Assembly (NCBI GenBank): GCA_040081715.1
Contig: JBEBFY010000002.1
Span: 269,453 to 333,452, forward strand
Source: CANKJK01 sp040081715
GTDB taxonomy: Bacteria > Acidobacteriota > Vicinamibacteria > Vicinamibacterales > UBA2999
Direction: 5' to 3'
Length of the DNA: 64,000 nt
In this document: positions 16,259 to 24,470 of the stretch, one piece after another
Layout of the letters: each line of letters begins with the position of its first letter
How positions within the stretch are numbered: the first letter of the stretch is position 1
The notes under the pieces: generated by a model
The model's database searches: none
The model's input: only the letters and a program-made list of their open reading frames with translations
What the model was told of the DNA's origin: nothing
Made by a program: the position numbers and the translations under genes

Positions 16259-16537
16259 ATGACGCGTGGCCGTCGTTATCTGGTTGCCGGGCGGGTGCAG
16301 GGCGTCGGCTTCCGCTATTTCGTCCACGCGGCAGCCGTGAGACACCAGGTCACCGGCTTTGTGAGAAACCTTCGCGACGGTCGAGTGGAAGTGCGCGCCG
16401 AAGGGACGGCCGCCAGCCTCGCGGCGTTCGAGCACGAGCTCGGGGCCGGGCCGGCCGGTGCGCGCGTCGATAGGGTATACGCCGAGGATGAGCCCGCGAC
16501 AGGCTGCGAGCAGTTCGAGATTCGCGACAGCGCATAG
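16259..16537 (+). CDS. acyP: Acylphosphatase
   Basis: 92-residue enzyme that hydrolyses the carboxyl-phosphate bond of acyl phosphates. Both family signatures are present: GRVQGVGFRYFVHAAA near residue 11 (catalytic Arg and phosphate loop) and GFVRNLRDGRVEVRAEG near residue 32 with the catalytic Asn. The open frame extends to a GTG at 16205, but the ATG at 16259 gives the canonical length and N terminus. apt follows 22 bases later. Confidence 0.93.
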   Translation: MTRGRRYLVAGRVQGVGFRYFVHAAAVRHQVTGFVRNLRDGRVEVRAEGTAASLAAFEHELGAGPAGARVDRVYAEDEPATGCEQFEIRDSA

Positions 16538-16559
16538 GCACGGTCGCATACGGAGACAC

Positions 16560-17072
16560 ATGGACCTCAAATCCCAGATTCGCCACGTTCCCGATTTCCC
16601 CAAGCCGGGCATCCTCTTCTACGACATCACGACGCTCCTCAGGAGCCCGCAGGGGTTTGCCGCCACGATTGAGGCGCTGGCCACCCCGTACCTCGGGCAG
16701 GGGATCGAGGCCGTGATTGGTATTGAGAGCCGCGGGTTCATCCTCGGGGCACCTGTGGCCGAGCGGCTCGGCGCCGGGTTTATCCCCATGCGCAAGCCGG
16801 GGAAGCTCCCGGCAAAGGCCGTGCGGGCGGAGTTCGCGCTGGAATACGGCACCGATGCACTCGAGTTGCATGAAGACGCGATCCAGCCCGGTCAGCGCGT
16901 ACTCATCGTGGACGACGTGCTGGCGACCGGCGGCACCGCGGCGGCGGCTACGGAACTGGTCAAGCGCATCGGAGGCACCCTGCACGGGCTCGCGTTCCTG
17001 TTGGAGTTGCCATTCCTGAACGGCAGGGCCAGACTGACGGGAGAACACGTCTTCTCGGTCCTGCAGTACTAA
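16560..17072 (+). CDS. apt: Adenine phosphoribosyltransferase
   Basis: Purine salvage: adenine plus PRPP gives AMP. 170 residues. Type I PRTase features: N-terminal IRHVPDFPKPGILFYDITTLL, the EAVIGIESRGFILGAPVA block, and the PRPP-binding loop VLIVDDVLATGGT near residue 115. ATG at 16560 with GGAG 5 bases upstream gives the canonical start; the frame is open further upstream only through the 3' end of acyP. The last codons and stop lie in the palindrome CAGTACT-A-AGTACTG (17064-17078). Confidence 0.96.
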   Translation: MDLKSQIRHVPDFPKPGILFYDITTLLRSPQGFAATIEALATPYLGQGIEAVIGIESRGFILGAPVAERLGAGFIPMRKPGKLPAKAVRAEFALEYGTDALELHEDAIQPGQRVLIVDDVLATGGTAAAATELVKRIGGTLHGLAFLLELPFLNGRARLTGEHVFSVLQY

Positions 17073-17092
17073 GTACTGTCGGGGCGCACGCG

Positions 17093-17106
17093 TCACGGGC
17101 CCGTGA
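17093..17106 (+). terminator. GC-rich palindrome after apt, possible terminator
   Basis: TCACGGGCCCGTGA is a perfect 14-base palindrome able to form a short hairpin 20 bases after the apt stop. There is no T-tract, so it is only a candidate terminator; it also sits where a tRNA promoter -35 region would be. Confidence 0.3.
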
Positions 17107-17116
17107 GTGGCCCTGT

Positions 17117-17122
17117 TACAAT
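17117..17122 (+). promoter_or_regulatory. Putative -10 box of tRNA-Arg
   Basis: TACAAT (5/6) ends 9 bases before the tRNA 5' end, the expected distance for a -10 box. No strong -35 match was found at 16-19 bases upstream. Confidence 0.4.
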
Positions 17123-17131
17123 CGGTCCGAC

Positions 17132-17208
17132 GTCCCCGTAGCTCAGCTGGATAGAGCGCGCGCCTCCTAAGCGCGAGGCCGGCAGTTCAAATCTGCCCGG
17201 GGACACCA
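17132..17208 (+). tRNA. tRNA-Arg (anticodon CCU)
   Basis: 77 bases with encoded CCA (17206-17208). The cloverleaf folds cleanly: acceptor GTCCCCG/CGGGGAC with discriminator A; D stem GCTC/GAGC with AGCTGGATA loop; anticodon stem CGCGC/GCGCG with loop CTCCTAA, anticodon CCT at 17166-17168; T stem GGCAG/CTGCC with loop TTCAAAT. Reads AGG codons. Confidence 0.97.
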
Positions 17209-17240
17209 GGCTCATTCGAAGGACGAAGACGAAGGACACC

Positions 17241-17981
17241 ATGAAGCAGAAGGAACGTCACCACCTGAAGGAAAACGAACTGGCGCACGGCCTGTCATCC
17301 GCAAGCCACGCGCTGGCGGGGAACAAGACGACGCTGCTCACCGCTGCTGCTGTGATCGGCGTGGTGCTGCTCGGAGTGATCGGCTATCTCGTCGTGCGGC
17401 AGCAATCGGCGGCGAAGCAGGCCGAGATGCTCTCGGCGGCGATGACCATCGTGGACTCCCCGGTGCAGCCACCGAACCCGGCCGTACCGCCGATGGATGG
17501 CAAGCCCGGAAAAATGGCTGAGCAGCAGCCGGGCACGTATCCTTCGGAGGAGGTCAAGCTCACCGCCGCGATTCCGAAGCTCATCGCCGTGGCTGACGCG
17601 TACCCGGATGCGGACGCCGGGCTGCTCGCGCGCTTCCGTCTGGCGCAGGCCTATGCCGAACTCGGCAAGCACGCCGACGCGGCCGCGGCCTTCGATCGAG
17701 TCGTGGCGCAGGGCGGCACGTCGCTCCACGCACGGATGGCGAGGCTCGGGAAGGCGAACGCGCTCGTACGGATGGGGCAGCACGCCGCGGCCATCGCGAC
17801 GTACAAGGAGATCGCGGACGCCAAGGATTCACCCCTCCCGGCCGATGCCGTGCTCATGGAGCTGGGGACCACGTATGTCGCGGCAGGCAACCTGGACGAG
17901 GCGAAGAAGACCTTCAGCCGCATCGTCCACGAGCATCCCGCGTCGCCCTACGCCACAGAGGCCGGCAAGCAGATTCAGTGA
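17241..17981 (+). CDS. Membrane-anchored TPR protein (YfgM-like)
   Basis: 246 residues: basic cytoplasmic head, one transmembrane helix (LLTAAAVIGVVLLGVIGYLVV, about 32-53), then a periplasmic part with tetratricopeptide repeats (about residues 115-246: FRLAQAYAELGKHADAAAAF, KANALVRMGQHAAAIATYKE, LGTTYVAAGNLDEAKKTFSR). The layout resembles YfgM, a SecYEG-linked periplasmic chaperone helper, but the match is structural only. Shine-Dalgarno AAGGA is 6 bases before the ATG. The gene ends inside the first, degenerate copy of a 13-base tandem repeat. Confidence 0.75.
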   Translation: MKQKERHHLKENELAHGLSSASHALAGNKTTLLTAAAVIGVVLLGVIGYLVVRQQSAAKQAEMLSAAMTIVDSPVQPPNPAVPPMDGKPGKMAEQQPGTYPSEEVKLTAAIPKLIAVADAYPDADAGLLARFRLAQAYAELGKHADAAAAFDRVVAQGGTSLHARMARLGKANALVRMGQHAAAIATYKEIADAKDSPLPADAVLMELGTTYVAAGNLDEAKKTFSRIVHEHPASPYATEAGKQIQ

Positions 17982-17984
17982 GCG

Positions 17985-18049
17985 GCATCAGTGAGCCGCA
18001 TCAGTGAGCCGCATCAGTGAGCCGCATCAGTGAGCCGCATCAGTGAGCC
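17985..18049. repeat. Tandem repeat, five perfect 13-base copies
   Basis: Unit GCATCAGTGAGCC occurs five times without change; a degenerate copy precedes it over the stop codon of the TPR gene (ATTCAGTGAGC) and a partial one follows. It lies between two convergent genes, and the last codons and stop of the peptide-binding gene lie within or beside the last copies. It probably arose by slippage from the 3' end of the TPR gene. Confidence 0.95.
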
Positions 18050-19602
18050 GCAGTTGAGCGGTCAGCCGTCCGGCTGACCGCCGCCAGGCGCTGAAAGTCC
18101 ACCAGGGTCCCGAGGCGCAGCCCGCTAATCCAGGGCTGCGTCACCGCCACATTCGTCCGGTACCACAGGCTGATATACGGCTGGTCTTCCGCGACGATCC
18201 GCTGCACAGCCTGGTACAGCCGTCGGCGCTCGGGCTCACCTGTCGCCCGCGTCGCCTCGTCGAGCAATCGATCGACCTCAGGATTCGCGTAGCGGCCGCG
18301 ATTGAAGCCGCCCGGCGGAATCTGATCCGAGTGGAAGATGCGCCGCAGGATGTCCGGATCCGCGACGGCCCCGCCGACCCACTGCAGCGTCACCATCTGG
18401 AAGTTGCCCTTGATGACGTCGGCAAAGAGCGTCGCGAATTCGTACTGCCGCACGTCCACCTCGACGCCCACCTTCCGGAAGTTCTCCTGGAGCACCGTCG
18501 CCTGCAGCCGCGCGAACTCATTAGTCGAGATCTTCAGCGTCAGGCGCAACCTGGGTGCCGGCCCCGCACCGTCAGGGTCGGGATACCCCGCCTCATCGAG
18601 CGCACGCCGGGCCGCCTCCGGATTGAAATCGAACCGGGGAATGTCCGGCGCGACCGCCCAGGAAATCGGCGGGAGCACCCCCGAGGCAACACCCGCCAGC
18701 GACCGGCGCAGGTAGGTGACGATGGACTGCCGGTCCACGGCAGAGGCCAACGCTCGCCGGACACGGGCGTCGGAGAGCACCGGATCCCTGGCGTTGAGGC
18801 CGATGTAGGCGTAGTCGGTGCCGGGTGCCGTTTCGACTCTGAGGCCGCCACGGCCATCCAGGGCATGCACGAGATCGGGAGGCACGTCGTTGATGACGAC
18901 GTCCACGCCGCCCTGCTGCAGTTCCAGTCCGCGCATGGTGTCGTCGGGGACAATCTTCAGGATCAGTCCCGGGTTGGCCGCCGGTCCCTTGAAGTAGCCG
19001 TCGAAGCGCGCCAGCACCACGCGGTCATCCGCGCTCGCGCTCACGAACCGGTACGGCCCGGTACCAACTGGATGCGTCCGCAGCTCCGCGCCGGAGCCGG
19101 CCGGCACGACGGAGACCACCAACTGCACAGGGAAGGACTCCACTGGTTCGCGGAGTGTGAAGCGCACGGTGCGCGCATCGACCGCGTCAACCGCCGCGAG
19201 CGACCGGTACGCGCCCCTGAGCGGCGAGGCCGTCGCCGGGTCCAGGATGCTGGTGATCGTGAAGACCACGTCGGCCGACGTCAGGGGCCGGCCGTCGTGA
19301 AACCGCACACCGTCCCTGAGCGTGACCACCCACGTGAGCGCATCCACCCGCTCGAGCCGCTCGGCAAGGCCCGGCACAGGGCGGAGCGCGTCATCCAGTT
19401 CCATCAGGCGCGAATAGACGAGCTGCGCGACCCGTTCCGACCCTTCATCCGACGTGAGGCGCGGATCGAAGCCGTTGGGGCCCGCCCCGATGCCCACGAT
19501 GACGAACCCTGCGGTGCCGTCGGCTGCCCGGCCGGCACAGCCCATCCCCACGGCACAGGACGCCGCGAGCACTACGGCGAGGACGCTCACTCGCGCTGTC
19601 AT
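18040..19602 (-). CDS. ABC transporter substrate-binding lipoprotein (peptide/SBP_bac_5 family)
   Basis: 520 residues. N-terminal lipoprotein signal with lipobox ending in GMGC at residues 19-22, so anchored in a membrane facing the periplasm. The SBP_bac_5 fold is shown by LTWVVTLRDGVRFHDGRPLTSADVVFT (split over about residues 90-117), VGTGPYRFVS and GRGGLRVETAPGTDYAYIGLN blocks. Such proteins deliver di- or oligopeptides or nickel to ABC permeases, but no permease or ATPase genes are adjacent, so it is an orphan binding protein. The start overlaps the mutS stop region by 4 bases (ATGA), so it is co-transcribed with mutS. Confidence 0.87.
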   Translation of the reverse strand: MTARVSVLAVVLAASCAVGMGCAGRAADGTAGFVIVGIGAGPNGFDPRLTSDEGSERVAQLVYSRLMELDDALRPVPGLAERLERVDALTWVVTLRDGVRFHDGRPLTSADVVFTITSILDPATASPLRGAYRSLAAVDAVDARTVRFTLREPVESFPVQLVVSVVPAGSGAELRTHPVGTGPYRFVSASADDRVVLARFDGYFKGPAANPGLILKIVPDDTMRGLELQQGGVDVVINDVPPDLVHALDGRGGLRVETAPGTDYAYIGLNARDPVLSDARVRRALASAVDRQSIVTYLRRSLAGVASGVLPPISWAVAPDIPRFDFNPEAARRALDEAGYPDPDGAGPAPRLRLTLKISTNEFARLQATVLQENFRKVGVEVDVRQYEFATLFADVIKGNFQMVTLQWVGGAVADPDILRRIFHSDQIPPGGFNRGRYANPEVDRLLDEATRATGEPERRRLYQAVQRIVAEDQPYISLWYRTNVAVTQPWISGLRLGTLVDFQRLAAVSRTADRSTAAH

Positions 19603-22241
19603 TCGTCCAGGCGCGCCTTCAGGCCCGCCAGCAGGTCGAGCGCCGCGCGCGGCGTGATGTTGTCCAGATCCATCTGCCGCAGCGTCTCGGCTATCTCCAT
19701 GACAACGGACGGGACACCATGTTCGCCAGGTTCGGGCGCTCCCGCGAAGAGCGTCAACTGCGAGACCGCCGTGGCGGGGGAGGAGAGCGTCGCCCGCCCG
19801 CCACGTACCAGTTCGTCCTGTTCGAGGCCGGAGAGAATCTCCCTCGCGCGCGCGACCACTTCGTGCGGCAGGCCTGCGAGGCGCGCCACCTGGATCCCGT
19901 AGCTCCGATCGGAGCGGCCCGGCACGATCTTGCGCAGGAACACGATGTCGTCCTTGAACTCGCGCGCCGAGACGTGCGCGTTGACCACGCCGGGGACGGC
20001 GTCGGCCAGGTCCGTCAGCTCGTGGTAGTGCGTCGCGAAGAGCGTCTTGGGACGCGCGCGTCCATGGGCCGCCAGATACTCCGCCACGGCCCAGGCAATG
20101 CTGAGTCCGTCGAAGGTCGCGGTGCCGCGCCCGATTTCATCGAGCACGACGAGACTCCGCGAGGTCGCCGTCCGGAGGATGTGCGCCGTCTCCTGCATCT
20201 CGACCATGAAGGTGGAGTGGCCGCGCGCGATGTTGTCAGACGCGCCGACTCTGGCGAAGAGGCGGTCCACGATCGGAAGCGTCGCCTCGCGGGCCGGCAC
20301 GAAGGACCCAGCCTGCGCCAGCAGGGGCAACAGGGCCGTCTGGCGCAGATAGGTGGATTTGCCACCCATGTTCGGACCCGTCAGGACGACGAGCTGCCGT
20401 GTCGTCCCGTTCAGGTCCACGTCGTTCGGCACGAATGCGCCTTCGACATGCCGCTCGACGACCGGATGGCGCCCATCGACCACCACCATCTTGTCGCCGT
20501 CGTGGACGTGGGGTTTGACGTAGTCGTTGAGCGTCGCCACCTCGGCCAGGCCCGCCAGCGCGTCGATGCCGGCGAGCGCACGCGCGGTCTCCTGAATCCG
20601 CACGGCTTCGGCGGCGACCGCAGCCCGGAGCGACTCGAAGATCGCGAGTTCCCTGGCGAGGATGCGCTCATCGGCGCCGAGGACACGTACCTCGTACTCC
20701 TTCAGCGCCGGGGTGGTGAAGCGCTCCCCGCCGGCAATCGTCTGCTTCCGGTGATAGTCCGGCGGCACCGCGTGCAGGTTCGACTTCGAGATCTCGATGT
20801 AGTACCCGAAGACGCGATTGAAGCGGATCTTCAGGGACCCGATGCCGGTGCGCGCGCGCTCGGCCTCCTCCATCTCCGCGATGACATGCCGTCCGGACCG
20901 GCTGATCTCGCGCAACGCGTCCAGCTCCGGGTCCACGCCGTCGCGCGTGAAACCGCCCTCACGCGAGACGGCCGGCAGGTCGTCCGCCAGCGTCTCGTCC
21001 AACCGCTGGCGCAGTTCGGGGACGTCATCGAGTGCGGCGACGAGGCTCCGGAGCAGCGGGGCCTGGGGGGCCTCGAGCGCCGCGGCCACGGCGGGTACCG
21101 CCCCCAGCGAGGCCCGCAGCCCACCGAGATCTCGTGGCGAGGCCGTGCCCAGCGATACTCGGGCGAGGAGACGCTCGATGTCCTGCACACCGGCCAGCCG
21201 TTCCCGGCACCGGCCGCGTTCGACGGCGCGAGACGCGAGCTCCTCCACCGCGTCCAAACGGTCGTGGATCGCATCGAGGATGAGCAGCGGACGCAGCAAC
21301 CAGGTGCGTAGGAGGCGCCCACCGATCGACGTGACGGTCTGGTCGATGACCGAGAGCAACGACCCGGCGGTGCCGCCCTCGGCACCCTGTACGACCTCAA
21401 GGTGCTTGAGCGTGGTCGAGTCCAGAATCAGTGCATCGGCGTTCGACTTGAGGCGGACCGCACGGACATGCGCCAGATCCACCTTCTGGGTGGACCGCAG
21501 GTGCGCCACAAGCCCGCCGGCGGCACGGACGGCCAGCGGGTGGGCGGTCAGGCCGAAGGCCTCGAGGCTGTGTACCCGGAGTTGCTCGATGAGGGCGCGC
21601 CGGGCGCGGTCATCCTCGAACAGCCATCCGTCGACCTCGGTGACGGCCACACCCTGACGCACGATCGATGGCACCAGCGTCCGCGGCGAGACACCGGAGG
21701 CGACGACCACTTCGCGCGGGGCAAGCACGGCGGCGTCATCGTCGAGCGCCGCGAGGCCGGAGGGACCGGCATACTCCGCCACCGTGAACTCGCCGGTCGA
21801 CACATCCAGCAGGGCGGCCCCGACCGCATCGCCATCGGCCACCAGCGCGAGCATGAAAGCCGGTTCTCGCGCGTTCAGGTAGGCGGCATCGGTCAACGTG
21901 CCTGGCGAGACCACGCGGACGACTTCGCGACGGACCAGCCCTTTGGCCGTCTTCGGGTCCTCCACCTGCTCGCAGATGGCCACCCGGTGGCCCTGCTTCA
22001 CCAGCCGCGCCAGATACCCGTCGGCTGCGTGGTACGGCACGCCGCACATGGGGATGCCCTGACCCGTGGCGGCATCCTTGGATCGCGCGGTCAGCGTCAG
22101 GTCAAGCGCCCGCGATGCCACGAGGGCATCCTCGTAGAACATCTCGTAGAAGTCGCCCATGCGGAAGAACACGATGGCGTCGCGGTACTGCCGCTTCGCC
22201 TCGAGGTACTGGCGCATCGCTGGGGTGGCGGTCTGCTGCAT
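19599..22241 (-). CDS. mutS: DNA mismatch repair protein MutS
   Basis: Recognises base mismatches and recruits MutL. Domain I has the mismatch-reading FYEMF motif (residues 31-35); connector, lever and clamp domains follow; the ABC ATPase domain has Walker A TGPNMGGKST near 615, Walker B LVVLDEIGRGT and the FATHYHEL motif. Length 880 is typical. A GATAAT box (22258-22253) lies 11 bases before the ATG, shared with the divergent tsaB start region. mutL is not in the window. Confidence 0.97.
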   Translation of the reverse strand: MQQTATPAMRQYLEAKRQYRDAIVFFRMGDFYEMFYEDALVASRALDLTLTARSKDAATGQGIPMCGVPYHAADGYLARLVKQGHRVAICEQVEDPKTAKGLVRREVVRVVSPGTLTDAAYLNAREPAFMLALVADGDAVGAALLDVSTGEFTVAEYAGPSGLAALDDDAAVLAPREVVVASGVSPRTLVPSIVRQGVAVTEVDGWLFEDDRARRALIEQLRVHSLEAFGLTAHPLAVRAAGGLVAHLRSTQKVDLAHVRAVRLKSNADALILDSTTLKHLEVVQGAEGGTAGSLLSVIDQTVTSIGGRLLRTWLLRPLLILDAIHDRLDAVEELASRAVERGRCRERLAGVQDIERLLARVSLGTASPRDLGGLRASLGAVPAVAAALEAPQAPLLRSLVAALDDVPELRQRLDETLADDLPAVSREGGFTRDGVDPELDALREISRSGRHVIAEMEEAERARTGIGSLKIRFNRVFGYYIEISKSNLHAVPPDYHRKQTIAGGERFTTPALKEYEVRVLGADERILARELAIFESLRAAVAAEAVRIQETARALAGIDALAGLAEVATLNDYVKPHVHDGDKMVVVDGRHPVVERHVEGAFVPNDVDLNGTTRQLVVLTGPNMGGKSTYLRQTALLPLLAQAGSFVPAREATLPIVDRLFARVGASDNIARGHSTFMVEMQETAHILRTATSRSLVVLDEIGRGTATFDGLSIAWAVAEYLAAHGRARPKTLFATHYHELTDLADAVPGVVNAHVSAREFKDDIVFLRKIVPGRSDRSYGIQVARLAGLPHEVVARAREILSGLEQDELVRGGRATLSSPATAVSQLTLFAGAPEPGEHGVPSVVMEIAETLRQMDLDNITPRAALDLLAGLKARLDE

Positions 22242-22252
22242 GCGGGACAGCG

Positions 22253-22260
22253 ATTATCAT
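22253..22260. promoter_or_regulatory. Overlapping -10-like boxes between mutS and tsaB
   Basis: GATTATCAT reads TATCAT rightward (22255-22260), 9 bases before the tsaB ATG, and GATAAT leftward (22258-22253), 11 bases before the mutS ATG. Both genes lack a Shine-Dalgarno here. Predicts two divergent leaderless transcripts from the same few bases. Confidence 0.45.
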
Positions 22261-22269
22261 GCAGCTTCC

Positions 22270-22968
22270 ATGATCGTCCTCGGACTGGACACCACGACCC
22301 GCCAGGGCAGCCTTGCGCTCATGCGCGACGGCGCACTGCTGGAGACAGCGGCGTTGCCGCCGGGACAACCCGCGGCATGTCTTCCGGCTGAGGTCGGGGC
22401 ACTCGTCGCCCGGCACGCCATCAGCCTCGACCGGGTCGGGGCGTTTGCCGTGGCCGTGGGCCCTGGTTCATTCACGGGCCTCCGCATCGGTGTGGCGACG
22501 ATGCAGGGATTCGCCGTCGCGCGGCAACGCCCCCTCATCGGGGTGTCGGGGCTCGACGCCCTTGCCCAGGAGGCCGGGGCTGGCGTGGTCGCCACCTGGG
22601 TGGACGCCTGGCGGGGGGAGGTCTACGCCGCCTGGTACCGGGACGGCGTGGCGGCCGGTGAGCCGACGGTCGACGAGCCCGGCTGCGTCCTCGCCGCGAT
22701 CGAGCTGGCGTGCGGCGCGAGCCCGGTTCGATTTGCCGGTGACGGGGCGGAGCGGCACGGGGCGCGTATCGAAGGCGCCCACGCGCAGTGGACCCTCGTG
22801 GAGCCGGCCGCACCGCTCCTGGCCGGCCAGGTCGCGCGCATCGCCTTTCGCCGCCTGGAGGCGGGGGAGACGGGTGCACCTGGCGCCGTGCGGCCCCTCT
22901 ATGTCCGCAGACCGGACGTGGAACTGGTCAGGAGCGGCCGCCGCGGGCAGGAGCAGCCGCCGGCATGA
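22270..22968 (+). CDS. tsaB: tRNA threonylcarbamoyladenosine synthesis protein TsaB
   Basis: 232-residue ASKHA-fold protein that pairs with TsaD and TsaE to make t6A37 in ANN-decoding tRNAs. Signatures: VLGLDTTTRQGSLAL at the N terminus and AVAVGPGSFTGLRIGVATMQGF (shown in two parts, near residues 58-80). The upstream-open frame to 22159 lies inside mutS antisense, so the ATG at 22270 is used. Overlaps rimI by 4 bases (ATGA), implying coupled translation. Confidence 0.95.
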   Translation: MIVLGLDTTTRQGSLALMRDGALLETAALPPGQPAACLPAEVGALVARHAISLDRVGAFAVAVGPGSFTGLRIGVATMQGFAVARQRPLIGVSGLDALAQEAGAGVVATWVDAWRGEVYAAWYRDGVAAGEPTVDEPGCVLAAIELACGASPVRFAGDGAERHGARIEGAHAQWTLVEPAAPLLAGQVARIAFRRLEAGETGAPGAVRPLYVRRPDVELVRSGRRGQEQPPA

Positions 22969-23426
22969 TGCCGCGTCGTGAGGTCATCGGGCCGCTCGAC
23001 GATGACGAGGACCTGACCGGCGTCCTGGAGGTGGAGGCCCAAAGCTTCACCAACCCCTGGACCCGCGAGATGTACCAGTGGGAGCTGACGAACCGCGACC
23101 TCTGCCGCATTTACGTGGTGCGGACGCCCGAGCACCGCGTGGCTGGCTTCTGCGCGTTCTGGCTCGTGTTCGACGAGATCCATATCAACAACGTGGCCCT
23201 CAGGCCGTCCTGCCGTGGGCTCGGCCTGGGCTCGGCCCTGATGCGCCACGTGCTGGCGGAAGGCCGGAGGCTCGGCGCCCGGCGCGCCACGCTCGAGGTC
23301 CGGGCGTCAAATGCGGGGGCGCGGCGCTTGTACGAGCGGCTTGGATTTGGCGTCGCCGGCACGCGCCGCAACTACTATTCAAGCCCGGTCGAGGACGCGC
23401 TGATTCTCTGGCACGAGCACGTCTGA
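22965..23426 (+). CDS. rimI: Ribosomal-protein-alanine N-acetyltransferase RimI
   Basis: GNAT acetyltransferase of 153 residues that acetylates the N terminus of ribosomal protein bS18. Family blocks: EVEAQSFTNPWTREMYQWEL near residue 15, the acetyl-CoA loop RPSCRGLGLGSALM near 80 and EVRASNAGARRLYERLGF near 110. A second ATG at 22968 is equally possible. The tsaB-rimI pairing is common in bacteria. Confidence 0.94.
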   Translation: MMPRREVIGPLDDDEDLTGVLEVEAQSFTNPWTREMYQWELTNRDLCRIYVVRTPEHRVAGFCAFWLVFDEIHINNVALRPSCRGLGLGSALMRHVLAEGRRLGARRATLEVRASNAGARRLYERLGFGVAGTRRNYYSSPVEDALILWHEHV

Positions 23427-23444
23427 CGCCCGCTCCGGTCGCGG

Positions 23445-23474
23445 TTGATCGCAGCCCCCGGCTTTTGCTACCGT
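23445..23474 (+). promoter_or_regulatory. Possible promoter of the YdcH-like gene
   Basis: TTGATC (-35, 4/6) and TACCGT (-10, weak) are 18 bases apart, about 50 bases before the ATG at 23528. Confidence 0.35.
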
Positions 23475-23527
23475 TCGCCCATACGGCACGTCAGACGACG
23501 CCTGCCGCACACGGAAGGAGGAGGCCC

Positions 23528-23743
23528 ATGATCAACGCCGAGTCCCAGGCGACGGATGCGCACCAGCAGACCGCCGAGCGCATCCGCCACCTGGCCACTG
23601 AGCACCACACGCTGGATGCCCGCCTGCACGAGCTCGAGACACACCTGCATCTCACCGACGACGAGACCCTCGAGGAATCCCGCATCAAGAAACGCAAGCT
23701 CGCCCTCAAGGACGAGATCTCCCGCCTCGGTCACGAGGCGTAA
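23528..23743 (+). CDS. YdcH/DUF465-family small coiled-coil protein
   Basis: 71 residues, almost all helical and highly charged: IRHLATEHHTLDARLHELE then ESRIKKRKLALKDEISRL, the two-helix hairpin of DUF465. These proteins are common but of unknown role. A strong Shine-Dalgarno (AAGGAGGAGG) precedes the ATG; the longer open frame upstream lies in rimI and is not used. Confidence 0.8.
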   Translation: MINAESQATDAHQQTAERIRHLATEHHTLDARLHELETHLHLTDDETLEESRIKKRKLALKDEISRLGHEA

Positions 23744-23819
23744 CGGGGCTCCGTTTCGCGACGACCAGCGCTTGCTTGCTGCGCCGGCATGCGCATCCGC
23801 GTGTGCCGGCGTTACTACG

Positions 23820-23825
23820 TACAAT
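23820..23825 (+). promoter_or_regulatory. -10-like hexamer TACAAT next to psd start
   Basis: TACAAT (5/6) lies 6 bases before the GTG at 23832, with no Shine-Dalgarno. Predicts a leaderless psd-pssA transcript. Confidence 0.45.
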
Positions 23826-23831
23826 GCCCGT

Positions 23832-24470
23832 GTGCGTATCGATCCGGCCGGATGGCCATTTGTCCTGGGCGGAGGCGTGATCGCGGTCGCGGGTGTGGCG
23901 GTGACGGGGCTGCCGGGTGCCGCCCCCGGTGTCCTGCTGGCGGCGTTCTGCCTGTTCTTCTTTCGCGATCCCCACCGTGCGGTGCCCGAGGTGTCGTCAC
24001 GAACCGTGCTGTCACCGGCCGATGGCCGCGTGATGTTCGCCGGGGAACTCGTGGGGGAGGACCCGCCTGCCGGCACGTGGCGGCAAGTCTGCATCTTCCT
24101 GTCCCCGATGAACGTGCATATCAACCGCATTCCGTGGGGCGGCCTCGTGCGGCGCGTGCGCTATCATCCTGGCCGCTTCCTGCCGGCGTACACGCGGGAA
24201 GCGGGAGACCTGAATGAGTACGCCGAGGTCTGGGTGGAGCATGCCGGCCAGACCCTGGTGTTTCGGCAGATCGTCGGCCTGCTGGCCCGGCGAGTGGTCT
24301 GCCGTGTGCATGAGGGAGATCAGGTGACGACAGGACAGCGGTTCGGCGTCATGAAATTCGGATCCCGCATGGACATCTACGTGCCCGCGGGCACGACGAT
24401 CCTGGTCAAGCCCGGGGACATCGTGACGGCCGGGATCACCCCCATCGCCATGCTGGGTGACGTCTCGTGA
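23832..24470 (+). CDS. psd: Phosphatidylserine decarboxylase, short form
   Basis: Makes phosphatidylethanolamine from phosphatidylserine at the inner membrane. 212 residues, the short class (archaetidylserine-decarboxylase-like). N-terminal membrane segment (PFVLGGGVIAVAGVAV), then LSPADGRVMFAGE, IFLSPMNVHINRIPWGG and the C-terminal FGSRMDIYVP whose Gly-Ser bond is the expected self-cleavage site that creates the pyruvoyl group. GTG start; overlaps pssA by 4 bases. Confidence 0.93.
   Translation: MRIDPAGWPFVLGGGVIAVAGVAVTGLPGAAPGVLLAAFCLFFFRDPHRAVPEVSSRTVLSPADGRVMFAGELVGEDPPAGTWRQVCIFLSPMNVHINRIPWGGLVRRVRYHPGRFLPAYTREAGDLNEYAEVWVEHAGQTLVFRQIVGLLARRVVCRVHEGDQVTTGQRFGVMKFGSRMDIYVPAGTTILVKPGDIVTAGITPIAMLGDVS

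Noticed and set aside
17985..18049. CRISPR-like array
   Set aside because: The 13-base units are directly joined with no spacers and there are no cas genes; it is a simple tandem repeat.
19719..22391. Long rightward frames across mutS
   Set aside because: Antisense shadows; no start signals or motifs.
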